Source: Kiritimatiellia bacterium (lineage in GTDB: Bacteria > Verrucomicrobiota > Kiritimatiellia > UBA8416). From it: a DNA stretch of 15,702 bases. Below, piece by piece: positions 1 to 7,672 of this stretch (the first letter of the stretch is position 1; each line of letters starts with the position of its first letter). The DNA is taken from the NCBI GenBank assembly GCA_007126175.1, contig SLBU01000039.1, positions 1 through 15,702 on the forward strand, given 5' to 3'. The notes under the pieces were generated by a model. It saw only the letters and a program-made list of their open reading frames with translations, was not told the origin of the DNA and searched no databases. The position numbers were made by a program, and so were the translations under genes.

Positions 1-3000
1 ACGCCCTCTTTTTGCTTCCAGCGGTTGGCTTCATCTACATGCAGCTTGTTCTGTTGCGCAATGAGCTGTTCTTTTTTGCGAATTGTGCCTTGTGCATCCT
101 GCACCAATTTACGTTGCTGCATTAACTCGGCCTCGCGCTTGCGTCGCAGGTCGCGTTCCTCGTCGTAGAATTTTTTCTGTTGTTCGAGGCGGACCTGTGT
201 TGTGGCAATTTCCTGTTCGACTTCGCCAATGCGCTGCTGCAACTCATCGGCGGCAATGCGCATGCGCTCCTGTTTTTCTGCTTCGAGGCGTTTTTGCTGT
301 TCTTTTTCGCGTTGGAGTTGTTCGATGCGTCCGTCTTGTGCGCGGCCTTGCGCGCGTAATTGTTCAATGAGATCCTTGTGCTCCTGGTTAATCGTATCGA
401 GTTTGGCGATGCGGTCCTCGAAGGTCTGCTGTTTGCGTTGGAGTTCCAGTCGTAGTTGCTCTGTTTCGCTTTGTGCAATGCGCGCGGCATCCTCGAGTTT
501 GCGGAGTTTGTGCTCGTACTCCTCCTTGGTTGCGCGGGCCTGTTCGGCGGCGACACGTATCTCCTGCCTTTTGGCTTCCAGTTGCTCCTCGAGGTCGGCC
601 TGGCGGTCGGCGGCTTCGCGGGCAGTTTTCTCCTGCTGTTCGATGGTGTGTTCCAACTCGCGCATACGTAGATTGAGATCTTCCACGCGTGCTTTTTCGG
701 AGTCGATCAAGTCGCTGCGCAACTGGATTTGGCGGCGGTTATCCTCGATGGTTGTCTTCAGTGCCGATATTTCCTTTGCTCGTGTTTCGGCAAGTTCCTC
801 GGCTTTTTGCAGGGCGTCGTTTCGTGCGGCAAGCTGTCGTTGCAGATCGGCGCATTCGCGTTGCCATTGTTCGCGTTGTTGTTCCTGTTCTTTGATCTTG
901 GTGCGCAGTTCGCCTTCGCGTGCGTTGAGGCGCTCGACATCTTTGAGTAGGGCCTGTTCGCGGCGTTTGGCTTCCTGTTGTACTTTGTCGTGTTGGGCTA
1001 CGGCTGTATTCAGGGCCTGGCGCGCCCTGAATACATCATCCTTGAGTTGGTCTTCCTGGAGTTTGGCAGCCTCGGCCTGGTTCTGGAGCGCGCTGATTTC
1101 CTCTTGCAAGGTGGCTTCTGCTTCCTGGGACTGCTTTTGCAGGGCGTCGAGTCGCTGTTGGGTCTGCTGGCAAAGCGTTTCGAGACGGGTCACCTCGGCC
1201 TCGGCGGTCTCGCGTGCCAGTGTGTTTTGTTGGAGGTCGTCCTGCAGTTGTTGTTGTGTGCTTTCGGCCTGCTGCTTGTATGCTGCGAGCTGGCTGCGTT
1301 CGTTGGCTAATGCTTCCTGAAGCCTTTGCAGCTCTTCTGTCTGGTGTGCAGCCGTCTGTTCCAGGTGTGCGAGCTTGCCTTGCAACTCTGTCTGTATTCT
1401 TTGGTTTTCTGCGGTAGCTTCGCGCATGGTCTTTTCCTGGTGGGCCAGTGCTTCGCGCAGCTCGATACATTGATTGTGTGCGTTATCGTGTTCGGTTCGG
1501 GTTTCGGTTACGGCTTTCTGCAATGCCTGTTTTTCCTGCTCGAGCCGTTCGAGGGTATCCTTGGCTGATTGCGCTTGTTGCTCGTTTTCCCAGCGGAACT
1601 GCTCGGTTTTGGCTTCGGCATCTTTCAGTTGGCTTTGCAAATCGCCCGTTTGCCGTATGAGTTCTTCCTCGCGTGCTTGTGTCTCGCGTATGGCGGTTTC
1701 GGCCATTTGCAGCTCAGCGCGTACATGTTCGCAGTCGGATTGGGCCTTTTCCATCTCGCGCTGGTGTGCCTCGACTTCCAGTTTGGTTTGACTGAGAGCA
1801 CTCGTGGCTTGGCGCAGTTCGGCTTGCAGTTGCTCGAGCCGCTGGGATAACTCGGCTTCCTGCTTTTCGCTTTGTTCCTGCAAGACGCGTAAAGCCTGGG
1901 CTTTTTCAGTGGCGCTCTTTTCGGTTTCTGCGATATGTGCGACCTGCTCGCGGGTTTCTTGTTCCAGTTGTGCTACTGCTTGTTGCAGTTCGGCTTCGCG
2001 TGCTTTTGCCTCGCGCACAGCCTTTTCATGGGCCTCTTGTTCCTGGGTGAGTTCCTGCTGCAGGGTATCGAATTCCTCGAGAGCCTGCTTGCGTTTCTGG
2101 TAGCGTTCGCGCTGTTCACCGAGGTCCCCGCTAATGTATTTTTGCAGTCCGTTGAGGCGTTGGCGGAAAATGTCTTCGCGTTGCTGGAAGGCTGTACTGA
2201 TGCTCTGGAGAAAATCGCGTTCCCGATTGAGTTCGCCTTGGACGTTTTCGGCTTCTTCGAGCAATAGGTCGGCGATTTGGTCGTCGCGGTCTTGCAAGGC
2301 TTGCTGTTCCTGTTCCCAGGAGATGCGCAGGGCTTCGTGGGCGGCCTGCTCGGCTTCGAGCTCCGATTTGACTTGTGCCAACTCTTCGGAATCGGCCGAG
2401 GCTTGTACTTGCAGGGAGGAGAGCTGTTCCTCGAGATGATTTTTTTCGGTTTCGGAGGAATCTTCCAGTGTGCGGTATTGCTCTTGCAGCTCCTGGAGCT
2501 GCTGGCGCAGCGCCTTGAGGGTTTCCTGAAGCCGGCGATTTTCCTCCTCGAGTTCCTCGATCCGCTGCTGGAGAGCCGTGCTATGATCGGCTGCATCCTT
2601 CTGGGTTTCGGCTAGGATGCGGTGTTCTTCCTGGAGCTGCTCGCGTGCTTCGCGCAGACTTTCGCGCAATTCGCCTAGTGCCTCGTCGTGTGTGCTGTCG
2701 CGTTGTGCGATTTCCTGCTCGAGTTCGCTGATGCGTAGTTCGTGTTGTTGTACACGTTTGGCTTGTTGTTCGGACTGTTGCTCGGCATCTTCATGCAATT
2801 GGCGCGCGTGCTGGAGTTCCTGGCGTGCCTGGGCGAGTTCTTCTGCGGCTTCGTCGATACGCAACTGCATCGCGCTTTGTTCTTCTTTCAGGCGGTTGTG
2901 TTGTTGCTCGGCTTCGGCTCGAGTCTCTTTCAAGGCCGTTTCCGTTTTGCGTAGTGCCTCCTGTAAGCCGGCGATCCGCATTTCGAGGGACTCTCGGCGC

Positions 3001-4385
3001 TCGTCGGCTTCCGCTTTCTGTTGGGTTGCCTTTCGGCTGGCTTCAGCCAGGGCATCGCGTGTGTTTTGGATTTCGGCGTCTTTTTCCACGATACGCTTCT
3101 TGTATGCATCCATTTCAGCGGCTAGCGCCTGCTGCTGCTGTTGGGTGTTTTCGCTGGATGCATGTTTTTCCTGTTGCAGTCTTTGCCGTTCGGTCTGTGC
3201 CTCGGAGAGCGCGGCTTCCTTGTCTGCGAGTAGGCGTGCTTGTTCGGCGTGTTGTTCGCGTGTGGTCGCGTGTCGGGTCTTCTCCTTTTCAAGGGATGTT
3301 TTGGCCCGCTCAAGCTGGTTGGTTGCAAAAAAGTATTGTTTCTTTAATTCGCGCAAGTCATCACGCAGGGTATCGTGCTGGTTTTGCAGTTCGGTCTCTT
3401 CTGCGATCGTTCGGTTTTGCGCTGTTGTTTGTTCGTGTTTTGCGGCCTCGAGTTCCTGGTTCAAGGTTTGCACGTGTTGTTCCAGGCCCGTGATTTTGTC
3501 TTGGAGGTTGGCTTGCGTGTCGGCTGTGGCCTGGGCCATTTCTTCTTTGAGCTTGGTAGATGCCGTTTGCAGTTCCTTGATTTCGATCTGCAATTGCTGC
3601 ACCTTGGCCTCATGCTGCTGCTTGAGATTCTGGTTTTCTGTTTCGAGCGCGGCCAGCTTGGCGTGGGCCTGTTTGAGTTGGTCCTGGGCGATCTCGGTCT
3701 GTTTTTGCAGTTCTTGCGCGCGTTGTTCCCACTTCGCCTGCTCTTCTTTGGCTGGTGCGTTTTCGGCCTGTTTTTGCTGGGCAGCAAGGCGCTGGGCGAG
3801 GTTGGTCTTTTCGGTTTCGAGCGCGGCGAGTTTGTTTTGCAGGTCGGTTTGCTGTGTCGTAAATTGGGCCTGCTGTTTTTCTGCTTTTGCCTGTTCCTCT
3901 TTGAGGTGTGCTTGCAGTGTTTCCAACTCCTTCTGCATCGCCGTATCGGCGGCGCCACTTGGGGCGGCATTTTTCTGGATGGCCGCGACATTGGACGGTG
4001 TCGCGGTATTGCGCTGCTCTTCGGGGGTTTCGCGGTAGTCTTGCACGGTTGTGCGTGCATTGGTTCCCTGATTGATCATCATGGCATCTGGCGAAACGGT
4101 TTCTTCCTTGGCGAGTTCCAGGACGGCTCGAGCATTGAGGGGACCGTAGAATGAACCATCTGGCAATTCGACCATCCAGTGCATTTCCAGGGCGGGGAGT
4201 TGCTCGGCCCGTATCCAGTTCTGGCGATCATCCGAGACTTCGTGTCCGGGGGCGATGCGCCCTTGTTGCGCCCAATCGACCAGGGATTCGATGGATTTGG
4301 GTCCAAAAATACGCTCGCCGTCGATGCGCAGGAACCACTGTCGTTCCTGTTCGGTGGGAGATGAACTGTTTATGGGTGTTGTCAT
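1..4385 (-). CDS. Giant coiled-coil protein with N-terminal tandem GYF_2 (DUF4339) domains, 3' end outside the window
   Basis: Starting at ATG 4385 the minus strand stays open to base 1: 1461 full codons and no stop, so the C-terminus is missing. A GAGG seven bases before the ATG supports this start. Residues 17-66 fit the GYF_2/DUF4339 pattern: W17-F, G23, FGP at 27-29, L35, G42-R-I, W57, then A60 and L63. Residues 70-107 look like a second copy (W70, G77, YGP at 80-82) that lacks the closing Trp. A polar linker follows. From about residue 150 to the window edge the chain is almost entirely Glu, Gln, Ala, Leu, Lys and Arg with very little Pro or Gly, as in a long continuous coiled coil. I see no signal peptide or membrane segment in the visible part, so it is probably cytoplasmic or anchored by its unseen C-terminus. 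GYF_2 domains are generally regarded as protein-binding modules. A scaffold or filament role is only inference. The neighbours do not reveal its function. Confidence 0.85.
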   Translation of the reverse strand, partial: MTTPINSSSPTEQERQWFLRIDGERIFGPKSIESLVDWAQQGRIAPGHEVSDDRQNWIRAEQLPALEMHWMVELPDGSFYGPLNARAVLELAKEETVSPDAMMINQGTNARTTVQDYRETPEEQRNTATPSNVAAIQKNAAPSGAADTAMQKELETLQAHLKEEQAKAEKQQAQFTTQQTDLQNKLAALETEKTNLAQRLAAQQKQAENAPAKEEQAKWEQRAQELQKQTEIAQDQLKQAHAKLAALETENQNLKQQHEAKVQQLQIEIKELQTASTKLKEEMAQATADTQANLQDKITGLEQHVQTLNQELEAAKHEQTTAQNRTIAEETELQNQHDTLRDDLRELKKQYFFATNQLERAKTSLEKEKTRHATTREQHAEQARLLADKEAALSEAQTERQRLQQEKHASSENTQQQQQALAAEMDAYKKRIVEKDAEIQNTRDALAEASRKATQQKAEADERRESLEMRIAGLQEALRKTETALKETRAEAEQQHNRLKEEQSAMQLRIDEAAEELAQARQELQHARQLHEDAEQQSEQQAKRVQQHELRISELEQEIAQRDSTHDEALGELRESLREAREQLQEEHRILAETQKDAADHSTALQQRIEELEEENRRLQETLKALRQQLQELQEQYRTLEDSSETEKNHLEEQLSSLQVQASADSEELAQVKSELEAEQAAHEALRISWEQEQQALQDRDDQIADLLLEEAENVQGELNRERDFLQSISTAFQQREDIFRQRLNGLQKYISGDLGEQRERYQKRKQALEEFDTLQQELTQEQEAHEKAVREAKAREAELQQAVAQLEQETREQVAHIAETEKSATEKAQALRVLQEQSEKQEAELSQRLEQLQAELRQATSALSQTKLEVEAHQREMEKAQSDCEHVRAELQMAETAIRETQAREEELIRQTGDLQSQLKDAEAKTEQFRWENEQQAQSAKDTLERLEQEKQALQKAVTETRTEHDNAHNQCIELREALAHQEKTMREATAENQRIQTELQGKLAHLEQTAAHQTEELQRLQEALANERSQLAAYKQQAESTQQQLQDDLQQNTLARETAEAEVTRLETLCQQTQQRLDALQKQSQEAEATLQEEISALQNQAEAAKLQEDQLKDDVFRARQALNTAVAQHDKVQQEAKRREQALLKDVERLNAREGELRTKIKEQEQQREQWQRECADLQRQLAARNDALQKAEELAETRAKEISALKTTIEDNRRQIQLRSDLIDSEKARVEDLNLRMRELEHTIEQQEKTAREAADRQADLEEQLEAKRQEIRVAAEQARATKEEYEHKLRKLEDAARIAQSETEQLRLELQRKQQTFEDRIAKLDTINQEHKDLIEQLRAQGRAQDGRIEQLQREKEQQKRLEAEKQERMRIAADELQQRIGEVEQEIATTQVRLEQQKKFYDEERDLRRKREAELMQQRKLVQDAQGTIRKKEQLIAQQNKLHVDEANRWKQKEG

Positions 4386-4441
4386 ACCTTTGCCTCATGC
4401 ATGAAAGGTGTTCAAATATCAGGGGAAACGCTTAATCGGGA

Positions 4442-4470
4442 ACTATGGCGAAGGCGGTGGGATAAGTCAA
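4442..4470 (-). promoter_or_regulatory. Candidate sigma-70 promoter of the giant coiled-coil gene
   Basis: On the minus strand TTGACT (4470-4465; 5 of 6 to consensus) is followed by a 17-bp spacer and CATAGT (4447-4442; 4 of 6). The predicted start would leave a leader of roughly 50 bases before the ATG at 4385. It sits in the 107-bp gap after the LolA-like gene, so the giant gene can be transcribed separately. Sequence match only. Confidence 0.5.
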
Positions 4471-4492
4471 GATCGCTGGTTTGTTAACCGAT

Positions 4493-5302
4493 TTAGAGTT
4501 GGTCGAAGGCGTCGACCCATTCAATGGTATCGGCATAGTGTTCGTTGGCGACGAAGATTTCGGGGGGAATCGGGAGATTGGCTTGGTAGTTGGAAAAGCG
4601 GGTCCGTTCCCGGATCGTATTCTCGCCCACGTGAACGGTGGCCTGATGTTGCATGGCAATCCAGATGCCAGGCGCGACCTCTTCAAACCCGTCACAGGTT
4701 ATTTCGGCGGTTTGGCGTTCGCGGTTTTTGGCATCGTAGAATAGGATTCGCCGCAGGCGTGTGTGTACATCGGCCTCCAGCACGGCAAAGACATGTTCGG
4801 CTTCATAGGCGCGGCGGATCGGAGCATCAGGGGTCGGTTCGAGTATTTCCTCGGGGGTGTCCTGCAGTCGTGTCAGGTATTCCATGAGGGTTCCGGGTAC
4901 GCGCCGTAGATTGATCAACATGTTCTGGTCTAAGTCGGCGATTGGTCGTCGGAAGCCGCGGGGTTGTCCCGAGGTATGTTGGAACATGGTTTCGCCGTCG
5001 GCGATGATCAAGCGGGGCAGCGGGGCGGCATTGGCAGCGTGCAATCGGTCGGGTTGCTGGAAATATACGCGGCTGAGCCAGCGGATGTCGCCCTCCGGGG
5101 TTGTCACTTCACGGCGCACATCGCAGGACACGGTTTCGACTTGGGCATATTGGTGCAGGAGTTGCTGGACGAGGGTCTCGGTTGTATTGGTGCCGGCATG
5201 CCCGGTAATTGCCGATATACCGTGCGCCACAAGTGCAAGAAGGCAGACTTTGCGCCAGGCCAGCCTGGCTGGGGTTGGGGGGCGTGTCGGATTCTTTTTC
5301 AT
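4493..5302 (-). CDS. Exported LolA-like (outer-membrane lipoprotein carrier fold) protein
   Basis: A 269-residue protein with a Sec-type signal peptide: basic start (MKK, R13, R17, K18), hydrophobic stretch about 19-34, and a probable cleavage after HAG near residue 37. The mature part reads like the LolA/DUF2092/RseB fold. A strand ending in FQQPDRLHA (81-89) matches the 'PxxxR' strand, IIADGETMF (99-107) the 'DG..' strand, and PGIWIAM (211-217) and NLPIPPEIF (242-250) resemble late LolA-type strands. LolA carries lipoproteins across the periplasm, but related folds have other envelope roles, so the substrate is unknown. The ATG is preceded by AAAGGA. The gap to the upstream rdgC-like gene is 34 bp, which suggests one transcript. 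It could instead be an uncharacterised LolA-fold paralogue rather than LolA itself, so no symbol is given. Confidence 0.7.
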   Translation of the reverse strand: MKKNPTRPPTPARLAWRKVCLLALVAHGISAITGHAGTNTTETLVQQLLHQYAQVETVSCDVRREVTTPEGDIRWLSRVYFQQPDRLHAANAAPLPRLIIADGETMFQHTSGQPRGFRRPIADLDQNMLINLRRVPGTLMEYLTRLQDTPEEILEPTPDAPIRRAYEAEHVFAVLEADVHTRLRRILFYDAKNRERQTAEITCDGFEEVAPGIWIAMQHQATVHVGENTIRERTRFSNYQANLPIPPEIFVANEHYADTIEWVDAFDQL

Positions 5303-5336
5303 GTTGTTCCTTTCGGTGCGTGTGGTGTTTGTTGTG

Positions 5337-6440
5337 CTATGTGCGGGTGCGGCGGTCGGCGACCCATTGATGGATCGTCTTGCGCACGGCGAGCCACTCG
5401 GTTTCGTGCAGGCGCTCGTCGAGAAAGCGCTGGTAGAATGCGGTCATAATGGCGCGCAAGCGTTCGATGGCATGAAAGCGATCGAGAAATCGTTCTTCCG
5501 GGCCGATGACCTCTTCGCCTTTCGGGAGCGTGACCGATCGGTAGGCAAAGGTATCGGCATCGAAAGTCAGTTTCCATTCCTGGTCATGCATGGCGATGGT
5601 AAGCTTGGCTACGCGGAGTTTTTTGCCTGCGAGCAGGGCGGTTTTGGCTTCGGCGCTGATGGTGGGTTGGCCCTTGCGCAGGACGGTTTCGTGTGCGCCG
5701 GCCCCTTCAAAGGCAAAGCTCAGGGGGCCTTCTACCAGGATGGTGGCGTTTTCGCCCTCCACTTCGATCTCTCCGCCACAGGCTTCGGCGAAGAACCATA
5801 GCCAAGTCAGGAAGTCGCGTCCGATATGCAATTCTGCGGAGCTATCATCCATTTCGGGGGAAAAGCTCACGGGTGCGAGGTTGCGGCAATCTCTTTTCAC
5901 GAGGATTGCGGCGAGGGTTTCGGGGGTAAGTGCCTCGGGGTGTATACCGGTGGTATTCCGGAAGTGGAGGCAGAAGGCATCGAGCTGTTTATCGGAGAGT
6001 GCGGTGGCGTATAGGTAGCGGCTGTCGGGCAAGGCGGTCCAGTCGATACCAGTGAGTACCGGGGGCATTTGCGGTAAGAGGCGTTCGGTGACTTGTTTCT
6101 TGATGGCACTGCGTTCGTTGCGCCGGAGGTAGGCGACGCCTTTTGCCTGCATTTCGGCCAGTTCCTCCATTTTGCACTCGGCCCGCAGCAGGGCGGGCGG
6201 AATCGTGCGTTCGGCTTTCATCAGGGTCAGTCGGAGAGATCCAGCGAACATGGCGCTATCTTCGTTGATGTTACGGTCGAGCAAGTGGCGTCCGGTGACC
6301 CATCCCTGTAAGGTGTTTTCAGCCAGTGTAAAGGTCAAGGGGGGGACGGCGTGTTGCGCAAAGCGCTGGATGGCGTTATCGGGCAGATCGGACGGAAGCA
6401 GGAAGGTACGAAAGCTCAGGGAACCGGATTCAAATGCCAT
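5337..6440 (-). CDS. rdgC: RdgC-family recombination-associated protein
   Basis: 367 residues from ATG 6440, which has AAGGAGG four bases upstream. A GTG six codons earlier (6458) is less likely because that ribosome site would lie inside the coding sequence. Family-like features in order: SLRLTLMKAERTIPPALL (68-85), a charged helix leading to KKQVTERLLPQ (114-124), a GIDW strand (131-134), DFLTWLWFFAE (209-219), AGKKLRVAKLTI (271-282) followed by a W-containing strand (EWKLTF, 288-293), and VTLPKG (303-308). This matches my memory of the longer RdgC-like proteins of Deltaproteobacteria better than the roughly 303-residue E. coli form. RdgC is a ring-forming DNA-binding protein that limits RecA action in Proteobacteria. 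Here the role is inferred from the family. Downstream after 34 bp is the exported LolA-like gene. The pairing has no obvious functional logic. Confidence 0.75.
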   Translation of the reverse strand: MAFESGSLSFRTFLLPSDLPDNAIQRFAQHAVPPLTFTLAENTLQGWVTGRHLLDRNINEDSAMFAGSLRLTLMKAERTIPPALLRAECKMEELAEMQAKGVAYLRRNERSAIKKQVTERLLPQMPPVLTGIDWTALPDSRYLYATALSDKQLDAFCLHFRNTTGIHPEALTPETLAAILVKRDCRNLAPVSFSPEMDDSSAELHIGRDFLTWLWFFAEACGGEIEVEGENATILVEGPLSFAFEGAGAHETVLRKGQPTISAEAKTALLAGKKLRVAKLTIAMHDQEWKLTFDADTFAYRSVTLPKGEEVIGPEERFLDRFHAIERLRAIMTAFYQRFLDERLHETEWLAVRKTIHQWVADRRTRT

Positions 6441-6529
6441 GGGGCCTCCTTGTGTCACGGGAAGATGGGTATATTGCTACGAAATTCATGAATACGCAGA
6501 GGGCAATCTCCCATATCCTTTGCCAGGGA

Positions 6530-7414
6530 TCAAAGGAAAAAGGAAGACAACGGTCCGCCGATACTGTTTACAGCGCAGAAGCGGCTTAGGGTTGCAAGGG
6601 GCTGGAGGTGGCCTTGTTGCCAGCGCCGGACGCGATAGAGGGTGGCAAATGTGAAGTTGGGTGCGGCTTGGCCTTGACCGCCGACGAGTTCGCCTCCGCG
6701 GCGCACGTTATCGAGCATCCATGCGGGCAGGAGGATATGGTAGGGGTTGCGGGCCACCTCCTTGACATGGCATGCAGTGGCTGTGACGAGGTCGGTCACT
6801 TGGCGGGCATTGCCTTCAACCATGAAGTTGGGGTCTGACATGGCACCCCAGAACTCGGTTTCCACGACTATGGTCTGGAAGTCGGGGCCCAGTTCTTGCA
6901 GAGCTTCGATGACGAGATTGTGGGTGGAGATGTGGCGGGCATTCCAATCGGCGTCGTGTGGGAGGAAGATGGCGTCGGGCGGGAATTGCTGGAGGATGGC
7001 GATTACGTCGGCACTTGTAAGGGGCTCTAGTTGGGATGCCTCAATCGTGTGGTTGGGATCGAAAGTAGACTGGCATGCGAAGTTACCCTTGTCGGTGGTG
7101 CGTTCGAGCCACTGCCATCCGAGGTGGTTGCAGGCGTGGGCCAGTTCGGCATGCCGCTCGGCACGGCGGGGTAGGAGGCTGCCATATGTTACAGGGACAT
7201 TCATGATGCGCCAACCGGCTTCGCGCATCAAGCGTAGTGGCAGGAGCCCGGTGATGCATTCGTCGTCGGGATGCGGGGAGAACAGCAAGGCGAGTGGGGC
7301 TTGTGGTGCGGGGGCTGGGGCATCACGGGTGGGGGTGGGCTGTCCGAGTGGTAGCCGCGCGGCGGCGGCCGTCAATGCGGCGATTTGTTCTACATATTCG
7401 GCGTAATTTTGCAT
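6530..7414 (-). CDS. PIG-L family (LmbE-type) metal-dependent deacetylase
   Basis: 294 residues from ATG 7414, chosen because TAGGAG lies about five bases upstream. The frame stays open to 7561, but that extension has no family resemblance. A Rossmann-like strand runs into the metal motif SPHPDDE (46-52; H48, D50, D51, E52). A second motif, LPHDADWNARHISTH (151-165), supplies H161 or H165 as the likely third metal ligand. Family members remove N-acetyl groups from sugars or sugar conjugates using zinc, for example GlcNAc-PI, GlcNAc-inositol and GlcNAc-malate. Nothing here identifies the substrate. No signal peptide is seen, so it is probably cytoplasmic. Residues 26-40 form a Pro/Ala-rich linker after a short N-terminal helix. 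The gene diverges from the efflux operon and is followed after 89 bp by rdgC. Confidence 0.85.
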   Translation of the reverse strand: MQNYAEYVEQIAALTAAAARLPLGQPTPTRDAPAPAPQAPLALLFSPHPDDECITGLLPLRLMREAGWRIMNVPVTYGSLLPRRAERHAELAHACNHLGWQWLERTTDKGNFACQSTFDPNHTIEASQLEPLTSADVIAILQQFPPDAIFLPHDADWNARHISTHNLVIEALQELGPDFQTIVVETEFWGAMSDPNFMVEGNARQVTDLVTATACHVKEVARNPYHILLPAWMLDNVRRGGELVGGQGQAAPNFTFATLYRVRRWQQGHLQPLATLSRFCAVNSIGGPLSSFFL

Positions 7415-7446
7415 GCTGGCTCCTAGTTGGGGATCGGGGGCAAGCT

Positions 7447-7462
7447 GGCGGCAGCAACCGCC
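7447..7462. other. Small GC hairpin in the deacetylase 5' leader
   Basis: GGCGG-CAGCAA-CCGCC is a perfect 5-bp stem with a 6-base loop, about 33-48 bases before the deacetylase ATG. It would be transcribed in the leader if the promoter at 7478-7506 is used. It may be chance. Confidence 0.3.
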
Positions 7463-7477
7463 TGTCCATGGCGTTTC

Positions 7478-7506
7478 ATTTTTCCATCGGGAATGTGCAA
7501 TTGCAA
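7478..7506 (-). promoter_or_regulatory. Weak candidate promoter for the PIG-L deacetylase
   Basis: On the minus strand TTGCAA (7506-7501) and AAAAAT (7483-7478) are 17 bp apart, each 4 of 6 to consensus. They lie in the 258-bp divergent region between the deacetylase and the efflux operon. No gene lies in that region. Other weak matches are possible. Confidence 0.3.
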
Positions 7507-7644
7507 GGTGTTTGCGATGTCTGGGTAAGGGACCATATTTATTGGCAATTCGCAAGTACAAGCGGTGTCCGGAAGCAGGTTGCGTTTTTCATATACTTCT
7601 TGCTTTCGCCTTCATAATCGGCTTAGAACAAGGTGCATGCGGTT

Positions 7645-7650
7645 TATATT
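7645..7650 (+). promoter_or_regulatory. Candidate -10 element of the efflux operon
   Basis: TATATT (5 of 6) lies 22 bases before the ATG of the outer-membrane component. It would give a short leader containing the GGGAG ribosome site. No convincing -35 hexamer sits at 16-18 bp, so the promoter may need an activator or the call may be wrong. Confidence 0.3.
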
Positions 7651-7672
7651 TTGCTGTTAATTGGGAGCGATC

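Noticed and set aside
202..4154. Long plus-strand open frames (up to 473 codons) opposite the giant coiled-coil gene
   Set aside because: They are Ser/Cys/Arg- or Leu/Phe-rich texts expected from the complement of GAA, GAG, CAG and GCN codons. They lack family motifs, and the minus frame is open throughout with domain matches.
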